From NCBI GenBank assembly GCA_027082895.1, contig JALWTJ010000435.1, forward strand, positions 1-13,246: a stretch of 13,246 nucleotides of DNA, read 5' to 3'. Origin of the DNA: Hyphomicrobiales bacterium (GTDB lineage Bacteria; Pseudomonadota; Alphaproteobacteria; Rhizobiales; Devosiaceae). The translations under genes were made by a program, and so were the position numbers. Of this stretch, positions 1-6,670 are shown in pieces. Every line of letters begins with the position of its first letter. Positions within the stretch are counted from its first letter, which is position 1. The notes below the pieces were generated by a model that was not told the DNA's origin, did not search any database, and saw only the letters and a list, made by a program, of their open reading frames with translations.

Positions 1-472
1 CCGTTTCCTGCCCGGTATTGCCCGGACCAACACGGCAGAAACGGGACTGCACGTTGATAGTTAGTTCACCCCCCACATCGCCGACGCTGTCCTTCAGGTC
101 ACGCGCCCATTGCTGAAACTCGCGAACGGCCTCCTGGTCTTCCTGATCAAGGGCAAACAGATAATAGGTGCGGTTGGCGGCGGGCGGGGAGAGGCTTGCG
201 GCGGCGCTGAAGTCTTCGTTGCGGACCAGAACGGCACGGATATGCCGTTCCCCATACCCCCTGGTGGTGGCATCCATGACCAGAAGTGTCTGCCGTTCCA
301 CCGGCCGAAGGGACAGAGGAAGATCAATGGCAAATGTCATGCTGGCAATATCGTCGGCAATCGGATCCAGATTTCTCAGGGCCACCGCCGTTCCCAGATT
401 CAGCCCTGAACAACCGGCAAGCAGAACAATGGCCAATGCCCCCACTACAATCTTTTTGAAAATAACCGACAT
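1..472 (-). CDS. Lipoprotein of unknown function, C-terminus cut by the window edge
   Basis: An open frame of 157 codons begins at ATG 472 and runs off the left edge without a stop. AGGAG lies about 5 bases before the ATG. The N-terminus is a clear lipoprotein signal: MSVIFKK, a hydrophobic stretch (residues 8-20), then the lipobox LAGC with Cys21. Ser22 follows, so there is no Asp+2 retention signal and outer-membrane sorting is the likelier fate (inference from the E. coli rule). The mature part alternates charged and hydrophobic segments and includes YYLFALDQEDQEAVREF near residues 103-119. I recognise no family. It lies 126 bp downstream of edd on the same strand, so it may share that transcript or have its own promoter; the sequence does not decide. 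A functional link to sugar metabolism is not supported. Confidence 0.8.
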   Translation of the reverse strand, partial: MSVIFKKIVVGALAIVLLAGCSGLNLGTAVALRNLDPIADDIASMTFAIDLPLSLRPVERQTLLVMDATTRGYGERHIRAVLVRNEDFSAAASLSPPAANRTYYLFALDQEDQEAVREFQQWARDLKDSVGDVGGELTINVQSRFCRVGPGNTGQET

Positions 473-494
473 CCGTTTCTCCTGACAAACACAT

Positions 495-513
495 CCGGCC
501 CGTTGCGGGCCGG
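495..513. repeat. Perfect 8-bp inverted repeat (hairpin) in the lipoprotein 5' region
   Basis: CCGGCCCG, a TTG loop and CGGGCCGG form a perfect GC-only stem of 8 bp, 23 bases upstream of the lipoprotein ATG. No T-run follows on either strand, so it does not look like an intrinsic terminator of the textbook kind. In the minus-strand transcript it would sit just before the Shine-Dalgarno. It could be an mRNA stabiliser, a processing site or a weak attenuator. The function is unknown; the structure is plainly visible. Confidence 0.6.
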
Positions 514-582
514 AGGACATGGTCTTTCCCGGCCTTCCGGATATGGCAAGCGGGCATGGAAAAATCCAGTGGCGGATCACAC

Positions 583-600
583 GAAAAGACGTTCGCGTCT
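583..600 (-). terminator. Possible weak terminator overlapping the edd stop codon
   Basis: On the minus strand AGACG, a CGAA loop and CGTCT form a 5-bp stem starting inside the TAG stop of edd, followed by TTTT. The stem is short for an intrinsic terminator, so read-through into the lipoprotein gene is likely even if it works. The same bases on the plus strand form a UUCG tetraloop hairpin. Confidence 0.35.
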
Positions 601-2428
601 AAAAATTCTCATTGCGATCGAACAGGCTGGCCCCGGTATCGGCCGGCCCGGCGAAGTGCCGGAAGCGGGAAAACAGCTCCCGCCCCATGCCCTGATGATC
701 GTCATGCAGGTCCTGGGTGGCCGGGGTCCGGGTGGAAAATTCGTGCAGATCCCCCATATAATCGAGGGTGCCCGCCTCCGCATCCAGACGCAGCATGTCC
801 CCGTCCCGAATGCGGGCAATGGCGCCCCCCGCCATCGCCTCGGGGGTAACATGGATAGCGGCGGGAACCTTGCCCGAAGCGCCGGACATGCGCCCGTCGG
901 TCACAAGGGCCACGCGGAAGCCGCGATCCTGCAGGATGCCCAACAATGGCGTCAGCTTGTGCAACTCGGGCATGCCGATGGCCCGGGGACCGCAAAAACG
1001 CACCACGGCAATCACGTCCATTTCCAGCTTCCCTTCCCGGAAGGCCTGCATCATGCCGGCCTGGGAGTGGAAAACACGGGCCGGGGCCTCAACGATCCGG
1101 TGCGCAGGCTTGACGGCGGAAACCTTTATTACCGATTTGCCGATATTGCCGGTCAGCACCTTGAGTCCGCCATCAGGAGCAAAGGGAGCGTCAACCCCGG
1201 TCAGGATTTCGGGGTCCGCCGAAACGGTCGGGGCGGGAACAAAGGACACATTTCCCTGCCGGAGCTGGGGTTCGCGTGCGTATGCCTCCAGCCCCTCGCC
1301 CATGACCGTCATGACGTCGGGATGAAGATAGCCGTTTTCCAGCAGCTGGCGCATGAGGAAGCCCATGCCACCGGCGGCCTGGAAATGATTCACGTCGGAA
1401 ACGCCATTGGGATAGATGCGGGTCAGAAGCGGCACGCTGGCGGACAGATCGGACATGTCGTCCCAGGTCAGGTGAATGCCTGCCGCCGCGGCAATGGCGA
1501 TCAGGTGCAGGGTGTGGTTGGTGGAGCCCCCGGTTGCCAGAAGACCGACAAGGGCATTGACCAGCGATTTTTCGGTGACCACCCGATAAAGGGGAACATG
1601 GTTTTCCCCCAGGGCGGTGGTGGCGGCCGCCCGTTGCACCGCCAGCCGTGTCAGCTGCCGGCGGAGGGGGGAATCCGGGGGCACGAAGCTGGATCCGGGC
1701 AGTTGCAGGCCCATCATTTCCATCAGCATCTGGTTTGAATTGGCCGTGCCGTAAAAGGTGCAGGTGCCGGGGGAATGATAGGAGCGGGCTTCCGCCTCCA
1801 GCAGTTCCGTGCGCCCCACCTTTCCTTCCAGAAACAGCTGGCGGACCCGGGCCTTCTCGTCGTTGGGCAGTCCCGAACTCATGGGACCGGAGGGCACGAA
1901 CATGGCGGGCAGATGCCCGAAGGAGAGGGCGCCGATCAGCATGCCGGGAACGATCTTGTCGCAAATGCCCAGATAAAGGCCGGCATCAAACATGTTGTGA
2001 CTGAGGGCAATGGCGGTGGCCATGGCGATGACATCGCGCGAGAACAGGGACAGGTCCATGCCGTCCTGCCCCTGGGTCACCCCGTCGCACATGGCCGGGA
2101 CGCCCCCGGCGACCTGGGCGGTGGCGTGAACCTCGCGGGCGGCCTGCCTGATGATTTCAGGATAATCCTTGTAGGGCTGGTGGGCGGAGAGCATGTCGTT
2201 GTAGGCGGTAACGATCGCCAGGTTGGGGGAATGGTCATTGGCCAGCGCCGCCTTGTCCGATGGTTGGCAGGCGGCAAACCCGTGGGCCAGGTTGCCGCAA
2301 CTGAGCACGCTTCGCTGCACGCCCTTTTCCTGCTGCCCCTGCATGCGTTCCAGATAGTCGGCGCGGGTTACCGCACTCCTCGCCTGAATGCGCTGCGTGA
2401 CGTCACGGATGGTCTTGCGGATCTTCAT
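599..2428 (-). CDS. edd: 6-phosphogluconate dehydratase (Entner-Doudoroff pathway)
   Basis: Cytoplasmic iron-sulfur enzyme converting 6-phosphogluconate to 2-keto-3-deoxy-6-phosphogluconate. The 609-residue product has the usual Edd length and the IlvD/Edd signatures: SCGNLAHGFAACQPSDKA (43-60), AMCDGVTQG (Cys114), GICDKIVPG (Cys156), GTCTFYGTANSNQ (Cys223) and, near the C-terminus, TDGRMSGASGKVPAA. The three cysteines sit where this family holds its Fe-S cluster. The start ATG 2428 matches the expected N-terminus (family alignment from memory), and no other in-frame start lies between it and an upstream TGA. It lacks a well-placed ribosome site of its own: the strong GGAG is 24 bases away and better spaced for a six-codon upstream frame. 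It is the fourth gene of a kinase-zwf-pgl-edd run. The partner aldolase eda is not downstream; a lipoprotein gene is. Confidence 0.97.
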   Translation of the reverse strand: MKIRKTIRDVTQRIQARSAVTRADYLERMQGQQEKGVQRSVLSCGNLAHGFAACQPSDKAALANDHSPNLAIVTAYNDMLSAHQPYKDYPEIIRQAAREVHATAQVAGGVPAMCDGVTQGQDGMDLSLFSRDVIAMATAIALSHNMFDAGLYLGICDKIVPGMLIGALSFGHLPAMFVPSGPMSSGLPNDEKARVRQLFLEGKVGRTELLEAEARSYHSPGTCTFYGTANSNQMLMEMMGLQLPGSSFVPPDSPLRRQLTRLAVQRAAATTALGENHVPLYRVVTEKSLVNALVGLLATGGSTNHTLHLIAIAAAAGIHLTWDDMSDLSASVPLLTRIYPNGVSDVNHFQAAGGMGFLMRQLLENGYLHPDVMTVMGEGLEAYAREPQLRQGNVSFVPAPTVSADPEILTGVDAPFAPDGGLKVLTGNIGKSVIKVSAVKPAHRIVEAPARVFHSQAGMMQAFREGKLEMDVIAVVRFCGPRAIGMPELHKLTPLLGILQDRGFRVALVTDGRMSGASGKVPAAIHVTPEAMAGGAIARIRDGDMLRLDAEAGTLDYMGDLHEFSTRTPATQDLHDDHQGMGRELFSRFRHFAGPADTGASLFDRNENF

Positions 2429-2445
2429 CTTGCGAACATTCCCAT
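2425..2445 (-). promoter_or_regulatory. Six-codon upstream reading frame coupled to edd (putative leader peptide MGMFAR)
   Basis: ATG 2445 opens a frame reading MGMFAR and stopping at TGA 2425, which overlaps the edd ATG in the sequence ATGA. GGAG lies 7 bases before this upstream ATG, ideal spacing, whereas edd itself has no comparable site. The arrangement suggests that ribosomes load on the leader and reinitiate on edd by the four-base overlap. Alternatives: chance; the GGAG serving edd directly at poor spacing; or a one-base indel here, since the frame is 17 bases upstream and would then fuse in frame to edd. Confidence 0.45.
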
Positions 2446-2452
2446 TTCTTCA

Positions 2453-2464
2453 CTCCTTCGGGAG
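2453..2464 (-). promoter_or_regulatory. Small hairpin masking the edd-leader Shine-Dalgarno
   Basis: On the minus strand CTCC, CGAA and GGAG pair as a 4-bp stem, extendable by one G-U pair. The GGAG arm is the Shine-Dalgarno of the leader frame and edd. A stem of this size is weak, so it would modulate rather than block initiation. Inference from sequence only. Confidence 0.35.
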
Positions 2465-2513
2465 CATGCCCCTTCAGGGACGGGTTCAGGACGGAAAGGC
2501 GCCTTCAACCGGT

Positions 2514-2528
2514 GGCACAGCGTGTGCC
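2514..2528. repeat. Hairpin just after the pgl stop codon
   Basis: GGCACA, a three-base loop and TGTGCC form a perfect 6-bp stem 11 bases past the pgl stop, in the pgl-edd gap. There is no T-tract, so it is more likely an mRNA 3'-end stabiliser or processing signal than a terminator. Confidence 0.4.
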
Positions 2529-2539
2529 GGAGCGCGGTA

Positions 2540-3250
2540 TCAGGGGCACCAGAACAGGTTCAACTCTGCCGCGTGCCGTTGCAGAACGGCCCGTATCGGC
2601 ATGGCGGAAATATCATCGCCCTGCAACGCCCGATTCAGGGTGGCCTGCTTTTCTTCTCCCTGGATGTGCAGGTAGAGATGGGCGCAGTTCAACAGGGTGG
2701 GCAGGGTCAGGGTAATGCGCGGCTCACCTGCGCCCGGGGCCGAAATGGCAATAACGGGCGCGGTGGAATTCAGGGCCTGTTCCAGATTATCGGCCCCCGG
2801 GAAAAAGGACGCGGTGTGACCATCATTTCCCATGCCAAGGACCACGGCATCAAAAGGCGCGCTCAGGAATGGTTGCAGCCGCCCGGCGGTTTGCGCAACG
2901 GCCGAGGGAGTGGGGGTGTGACCACCGGAAAAAAGGGGAACGAAGCGGGCGGCGGAAGCGGGCCCCCGCATCAGGTGTTTTTGCACAAGGGCGGCATTGG
3001 AGCGGTCCGAGGAGGCGGGCACCCAGCGTTCGTCCACAAGGGTTATGGTCACCCCGGACCAGTCAATATCGTTTCTGGCCCCCAACCGCTCGAAAAACAG
3101 GCGCGGCGTGGAGCCACCCGACACGGCAAGCAGGGCCGACCCGCGCGCGGCCAGCCCCGCATTGAGGTCGGCACCGATCCGCGCGGCCAGCGCATCGGCC
3201 AGTGCAGACGGATCGGCAAATTCATGGCGAACCAACAAGGCATGTGGCAT
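2540..3250 (-). CDS. pgl: 6-phosphogluconolactonase (DevB type)
   Basis: Hydrolyses 6-phosphogluconolactone, the product of Zwf, to 6-phosphogluconate for Edd; cytoplasmic. The 236-residue product has the family length and its motifs in order: VSGGSTP (43-49), LVDERWVP (71-78) followed by SN (84-85), LGMGNDGHTASFFPGAD (138-154), and RITLTLPTLLN followed by HIQGEEK (178-201). The start ATG 3250 gives the usual short N-terminus before the first helix; an in-frame TGA lies shortly upstream. The ribosome site is poor (AGG in an A-rich run about 10 bases upstream). It lies between zwf (119-bp gap upstream) and edd (111-bp gap downstream), and the gene order follows the reaction order. Confidence 0.96.
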   Translation of the reverse strand: MPHALLVRHEFADPSALADALAARIGADLNAGLAARGSALLAVSGGSTPRLFFERLGARNDIDWSGVTITLVDERWVPASSDRSNAALVQKHLMRGPASAARFVPLFSGGHTPTPSAVAQTAGRLQPFLSAPFDAVVLGMGNDGHTASFFPGADNLEQALNSTAPVIAISAPGAGEPRITLTLPTLLNCAHLYLHIQGEEKQATLNRALQGDDISAMPIRAVLQRHAAELNLFWCP

Positions 3251-3305
3251 CAGATGAACCTTTTTTCATGACCCCGTGCCGTTGCGGCCGGGTGCCGGAA
3301 CAAAG

Positions 3306-3337
3306 CCGGCGGGAAGGCCCCTTTTGCCCGGCGGGAA
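3306..3337. repeat. Tandem-spaced 10-bp direct repeat in the zwf-pgl gap
   Basis: CCGGCGGGAA occurs at 3306-3315 and again at 3328-3337, a 22-bp period, about two helical turns. Both copies are in the non-coding gap between zwf and pgl. The spacing would suit a dimeric DNA- or RNA-binding factor, but chance in GC-rich DNA is a fair alternative. No function is known to me. Confidence 0.35.
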
Positions 3338-3369
3338 TCCGGGGCGGAACAACAGGAGCGCAATGAAAC

Positions 3370-4854
3370 TCAGTAATCCTCTTCCTCGTGCCAGGTGCGC
3401 CCGTCCCTTTCGATCAGGGCAACGGAGGCGGTGGGGCCCCATGTCCCGGCGGTATAAAGGTGGGGCGGTTCGTCCATTTCGTCCCAGGCATTGCGGATCG
3501 GATCGACCCATTTCCACGCCGCTTCCAGTTCGTCGCGGCGCATGAAAAGGGTCTGGTTCCCCCGGATGACATCCAGCAGCAGGCGTTCATAGGCTTCCGG
3601 GGTGCGCTCCTCGAACTCCTCGGCAAAGGACAGGTTCAGATGCACCTCGCGCAGGCGCATGCCGCCGGGACCGGGATCCTTGATCATCAGGAACAACTTG
3701 ACCCCTTCATCCGGTTGCAGGCGGATTACCAGCTTGTTGGGGCGGGGTGCCCCATGGGTCTGGGAAAAGATGGAATGGGGCACATCGCGAAACTGGATGA
3801 CGATTTCGGAGACGCGGGCGGCAAGGCGCTTGCCGGTGCGGATATAAAAGGGCACGCCGGACCAGCGCCAGTTTTCCACTTCCGCCTTGATGGCAACAAA
3901 GGTTTCCGTGTGGGAACCTTTCCGGTCCTCGGGCAGTTCGTCCTGGTAGGATGCCACCTCCACGGTGCCCGAACGGACACCCCGATACTGGCCGCGCACG
4001 GAATATTTGGCCAGATTGTTCGCCGTGATCGGCTTGAGGGAGCGCAGAACCTTGAGTTTTTCATCGCGCAGGGCATTGGGGGCATCCGATGCCGGAGGCT
4101 CCATGGCCACGAGGCACAGCAATTGCAGGATATGGTTCTGGATCATGTCCCTCAACGCGCCCGAATCGTCATAATAGCCCCGGGTGCCCGCCCCAACCGT
4201 TTCGGCAACCGTTATCTGGACATGGTCGATATGGGTGGCATTCCAGATGGGTTCGAACATGGCGTTGGCAAAACGCAGGGCCAGAAGGTTCTGCACGGTC
4301 TCCTTGCCCAGATAATGGTCGATCCGGTAGATCTGGTCTTCGCTGAACGCAGCGCCCACCGCATCGTTAATTTCGCGGGAGGAGGCCAGATCGTGGCCAA
4401 GGGGCTTTTCCAGCACCACCCGGGAATTTTTCCGGCAATATTTCATGCCCATCAGATATTCGCAGATGGGAGCAAAGAGGTTGGGGGCCACGGCCAGATA
4501 GAAGGCCCGCACGATGTCCTCGTCATCGCGCAACTTGTCGGAAATTTCCTTCCAGCCCTTCTTGTCGGTCACATCGTTGGAGACATAGGAGAAACAGGAC
4601 ACGAAATCCTCGATCACCTTCTTGTCGCGATAGGCCTTGTCCACATGGTTCTTCACCGATTCCCGGGCCACTTCCTGCATCTTCCTGTCATCCCAGGGGC
4701 TGCGGGATACCCCGATGATGCGGGAACGCTGGTCGAACTGGCCGGCCTTGAAACGGTAGTACAGGGCGGGAATGAGCTTGCGTTTGGACAGATCGCCAGT
4801 GGCGCCAAACACGACGTAGTCGAACGGTTGAACCGGAATGATGCGAGCGGACAC
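3370..4854 (-). CDS. zwf: Glucose-6-phosphate 1-dehydrogenase
   Basis: Oxidises glucose-6-phosphate to 6-phosphogluconolactone with NADP(+) or NAD(+); the entry step of the Entner-Doudoroff and pentose phosphate routes. Motifs by residue from the chosen start: GATGDLSKRK (17-26, nucleotide-binding loop), VVLEKPLGHD (146-155), the active-site RIDHYLGKE (177-185) and YYDDSGALRDMIQNH (227-241). I chose GTG 4854 because AGGAG lies 6 bases before it and the 494-residue product fits the family. An in-frame ATG at 4875 (501 residues) is possible with only a weak GGGGA upstream. A longer frame from 4998 would overlap the kinase gene and adds a low-complexity Pro/Arg tail, so I rejected it. The gap to the upstream kinase is 73 bp. 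Confidence 0.97.
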   Translation of the reverse strand: MSARIIPVQPFDYVVFGATGDLSKRKLIPALYYRFKAGQFDQRSRIIGVSRSPWDDRKMQEVARESVKNHVDKAYRDKKVIEDFVSCFSYVSNDVTDKKGWKEISDKLRDDEDIVRAFYLAVAPNLFAPICEYLMGMKYCRKNSRVVLEKPLGHDLASSREINDAVGAAFSEDQIYRIDHYLGKETVQNLLALRFANAMFEPIWNATHIDHVQITVAETVGAGTRGYYDDSGALRDMIQNHILQLLCLVAMEPPASDAPNALRDEKLKVLRSLKPITANNLAKYSVRGQYRGVRSGTVEVASYQDELPEDRKGSHTETFVAIKAEVENWRWSGVPFYIRTGKRLAARVSEIVIQFRDVPHSIFSQTHGAPRPNKLVIRLQPDEGVKLFLMIKDPGPGGMRLREVHLNLSFAEEFEERTPEAYERLLLDVIRGNQTLFMRRDELEAAWKWVDPIRNAWDEMDEPPHLYTAGTWGPTASVALIERDGRTWHEEEDY

Positions 4855-4882
4855 TTGTTTCTCCTGTCGTTTCATGGTGCAT

Positions 4883-4900
4883 CCCCGGACTGGTGCGGGG
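4883..4900. repeat. Short GC hairpin between the kinase gene and zwf
   Basis: CCCCG, an 8-base loop and CGGGG can pair just downstream of the kinase stop and upstream of zwf. If zwf were read from ATG 4875, this stem would bury its GGGGA ribosome site; with the GTG start it would lie in the leader. The stem is short and no T-run follows. Confidence 0.25.
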
Positions 4901-4927
4901 CGCGGGCCGGAAGAAGGGCAGTCGGGG

Positions 4928-5878
4928 TCAGGCGGGGCCGGAGCGCGCCGCCAGAATGACGGCCCCCTGCAAGGGGTCGGACCGGGGCGGCACGACAATG
5001 CCGGGATAGATTTCCATCAGCCGGGGCAACAACCGCTCACCCAATCCACCCACCACGGCGATGTTCCTGATATCGCGGGCAAGGAACCACTGCACGAACT
5101 GGTCGATGGCCGCCAGTTCGAATTCCATGAGTTCACGGGCCACCGGATCACCCTTTTCCAAATAATCGAAGATCATGGGCACGAAGCGGCCATAGTCCAC
5201 CGGCCGGGCATGAAGGGAACCAACGGGGAGCGGCGACGAATGTTCCGCATGAAGCTGCTCTGCCTCGCGGGCCGCATCCTCGTTTTCGAAGGCCCAGTGC
5301 ATCATCTTTTCCGGGTCATTGTCGAACCGCTCCATGACCGCGCGCGTCAGGGGAGAAGGGGGCTCTATTTCCTCGAAGGCCAGCAGGCTCTTGCGCAGCA
5401 GGCGACGGCCAAGGGTTGCCCCGGCCATGGTGTCGCCAAGCAGGAAACCCCAGCCCCCGATCTGCAAACGCTTGCCGTTGCGGCACCCCAGACCCGCCGA
5501 ACCGGTGCCAATGATCAGAACCGCCCCGTCAGCACCCCCATGGGCTCCGGCACGGGCAATATCAATATCATCAACCACCTGCACCCGGCGGAAAGGGAAG
5601 GAACGGGCGGCAAAACTGTCACGGGCCGATTTCATGCGGGCGCCGGCCATGCCGAAACAGGCAATGACATTGCTGGCCACGGACATGTCCAGCCCGGCCT
5701 GTTCAAAAACCATCCCGGTCAGGCGGGTAATGGCGGCATGGGCCGCATCGCCGTTCCTGACCTGCAGGTTGGAGGGCATGGCTACCACGGCTTCGGCGAT
5801 CGTGTTGAGATCCTGATCACTCAGACGCATCCGGCACCTGGTGCCGCCCCCGTCCACCCCCAGAAATAGCTGGCCCAA
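4928..5878 (-). CDS. BadF/BadG/BcrA/BcrD-family sugar kinase, GspK (glucosamine kinase)-like
   Basis: ATP-dependent kinase of the ASKHA fold, probably phosphorylating glucosamine, N-acetylglucosamine or a related hexose. Motifs from the chosen start: LFLGVDGGGTRCR (4-16, phosphate loop 1), VVDDID (101-106, candidate catalytic Asp104), LIIGTGSAGLG (121-131, phosphate loop 2), IGGWGFLLGD (140-149), PVDYGRFVPMIFDYLEKGDP (226-245) and VVGGLGERL (275-283). The segments GVDGGGTxCR, DYGxFxPxIF and SDPLQGA resemble Vibrio GspK as I remember it. The start is TTG 5878, 7 bases after GGAG, giving 316 residues; upstream in-frame sequence is AT-rich intergenic DNA and then antisense to cobP. It heads the zwf-pgl-edd run, where many bacteria carry a glucokinase, so a glucokinase role is possible. 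The substrate is not decided by the sequence. Confidence 0.85.
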   Translation of the reverse strand: MGQLFLGVDGGGTRCRMRLSDQDLNTIAEAVVAMPSNLQVRNGDAAHAAITRLTGMVFEQAGLDMSVASNVIACFGMAGARMKSARDSFAARSFPFRRVQVVDDIDIARAGAHGGADGAVLIIGTGSAGLGCRNGKRLQIGGWGFLLGDTMAGATLGRRLLRKSLLAFEEIEPPSPLTRAVMERFDNDPEKMMHWAFENEDAAREAEQLHAEHSSPLPVGSLHARPVDYGRFVPMIFDYLEKGDPVARELMEFELAAIDQFVQWFLARDIRNIAVVGGLGERLLPRLMEIYPGIVVPPRSDPLQGAVILAARSGPA

Positions 5879-6076
5879 ATGCGTGCTCCACAGCAGATAC
5901 GGTTCCGGTCCGGGGCGGAAGATAGTTGCAATTGCGGCAAAATAATAGGGTATTTTGTGCAAAAAATCCGTGAAATTTCCCACAAATCCGGCAAAAATCG
6001 CGTATGTTGAAGTAAGGCACCAACGTGCATACGCACCCAACCGGAATGCCGGGCATGCGCGCAGCGGAGACATTTC
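5879..6076. promoter_or_regulatory. Divergent AT-rich regulatory region between the sugar operon and cobP
   Basis: This 198-bp gap must hold the start signals of both the kinase-zwf-pgl-edd unit (minus) and cobP (plus). It is much richer in A+T (5920-6010) than its surroundings. Visible palindromes are GCAATTGC (5928-5935), CAAAATA-N6-TATTTTG (5938-5957), TTTTG-TG-CAAAA (5953-5964) and GAAATTTC (5972-5979). I could not place a convincing -35/-10 pair on either strand. A cobalamin riboswitch is not recognisable: no B12-box-like stretch is seen. The HexR operator expected for some Entner-Doudoroff operons is not evident either. Confidence 0.6.
5938..5957. promoter_or_regulatory. Candidate operator: inverted repeat CAAAATA-N6-TATTTTG
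   Basis: Perfect 7-bp arms separated by 6 bp give a 20-bp site typical in size of a dimeric repressor operator. The right arm also pairs with a further CAAAA at 5960-5964, making overlapping half-sites, and another CAAAA is at 5992-5996. It is midway between the divergent kinase and cobP starts. The regulator is unknown. Confidence 0.4.
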
Positions 6077-6670
6077 ATGCCAGTTTCGAACCGCCCATCT
6101 TCCCCCCCGGGCCATGTGCTCTTGCTGGGGGGCGCCAAGTCGGGAAAGAGCGCGCTTGCGGAGCGGCTGGCACTGGACTGGAGCCGTGACAAACGGGCAC
6201 CGGCCTATATCGCCACCGGACGCGCCCTTGACGGGGAAATGGAAATGCGCATCCAGCGGCACCGGCGGCAGCGTAACAGGCGTTTCACAACGCTGGAGGA
6301 ACCCGTGGAACTGGGAGCTGCAATCGTGGAAGCGGCGCGGAACCACGATGTCATCCTCGTTGATTGCCTGACGGTCTGGCTGAGCACCATTCGTTTTTCT
6401 GCCGATAACCCGTCCGCCGCCGCGCTTCCCCCCCTTTTCGACGATCCCCGTATCGTTTCCCTGCAGGATGCCCTGAAGCGGGAAACAGGGAGCCGCATCA
6501 TCCTCGTCTCCAATGAGGTGGGCATGGGCATCGTGCCCGACAACAGGCTTGCCCGGCGTTTTCGCGACGAGGCGGGGGAACTGCATCAGGCGCTTGGCGA
6601 ATTGTGCGACAGCGTCAATCTGGTGGTGGCAGGGCTTGGCCTGCCCCTCAAGGGCCCCTGCCTGACCTGA
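6077..6670 (+). CDS. cobP: Bifunctional adenosylcobinamide kinase / adenosylcobinamide-phosphate guanylyltransferase
   Basis: CobP/CobU phosphorylates adenosylcobinamide and then transfers GMP to it, activating the corrinoid for lower-ligand attachment by CobS; cytoplasmic. The motifs are complete: P-loop GGAKSGKS (18-25), YIATGRALDGEMEMRIQRH (44-62), with His62 in the region of the guanylylated histidine, VDCLTVWLS (95-103), VSNEVGMGIVP (144-154) and RRFRDEAGELHQ (160-171). The 197 residues are slightly longer than typical CobU because of a stretch near 104-135. Start ATG 6077 has GGAG 7 bases upstream. It is divergent from the sugar kinase and convergent with cbiB, 21 bp away, so it is probably a single-gene transcript. 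Confidence 0.96.
   Translation: MPVSNRPSSPPGHVLLLGGAKSGKSALAERLALDWSRDKRAPAYIATGRALDGEMEMRIQRHRRQRNRRFTTLEEPVELGAAIVEAARNHDVILVDCLTVWLSTIRFSADNPSAAALPPLFDDPRIVSLQDALKRETGSRIILVSNEVGMGIVPDNRLARRFRDEAGELHQALGELCDSVNLVVAGLGLPLKGPCLT

Noticed and set aside
110..557. Several overlapping open frames on both strands at the left end
   Set aside because: They conflict with the minus-strand lipoprotein frame, which has a ribosome site, a signal peptide and a lipobox and runs open to the window edge.
503..4959. Very long plus-strand open frames (400-520 codons) opposite edd, pgl and zwf, and likewise opposite cobQ (7756-9261)
   Set aside because: They are in exact codon register with the minus-strand genes, so they stay open simply because those genes almost never use TTA, CTA or TCA. 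The frame opposite edd breaks at 1736-1738, exactly where edd uses a TCA serine codon. Their translations are rich in Gly/His/Gln with no recognisable motifs.
5879..6076. Cobalamin riboswitch before cobP
   Set aside because: I looked for a B12-box-like conserved stretch and the expected multi-helix layout and did not see them; a covariance-model scan would settle it.
5879..6586. N-terminal extension of the sugar kinase up to 6586 (552 residues)
   Set aside because: The extension is the antisense of cobP plus the AT-rich intergenic region; the family N-terminus GVDGGGT begins just after the TTG at 5878, which has a well-placed GGAG.
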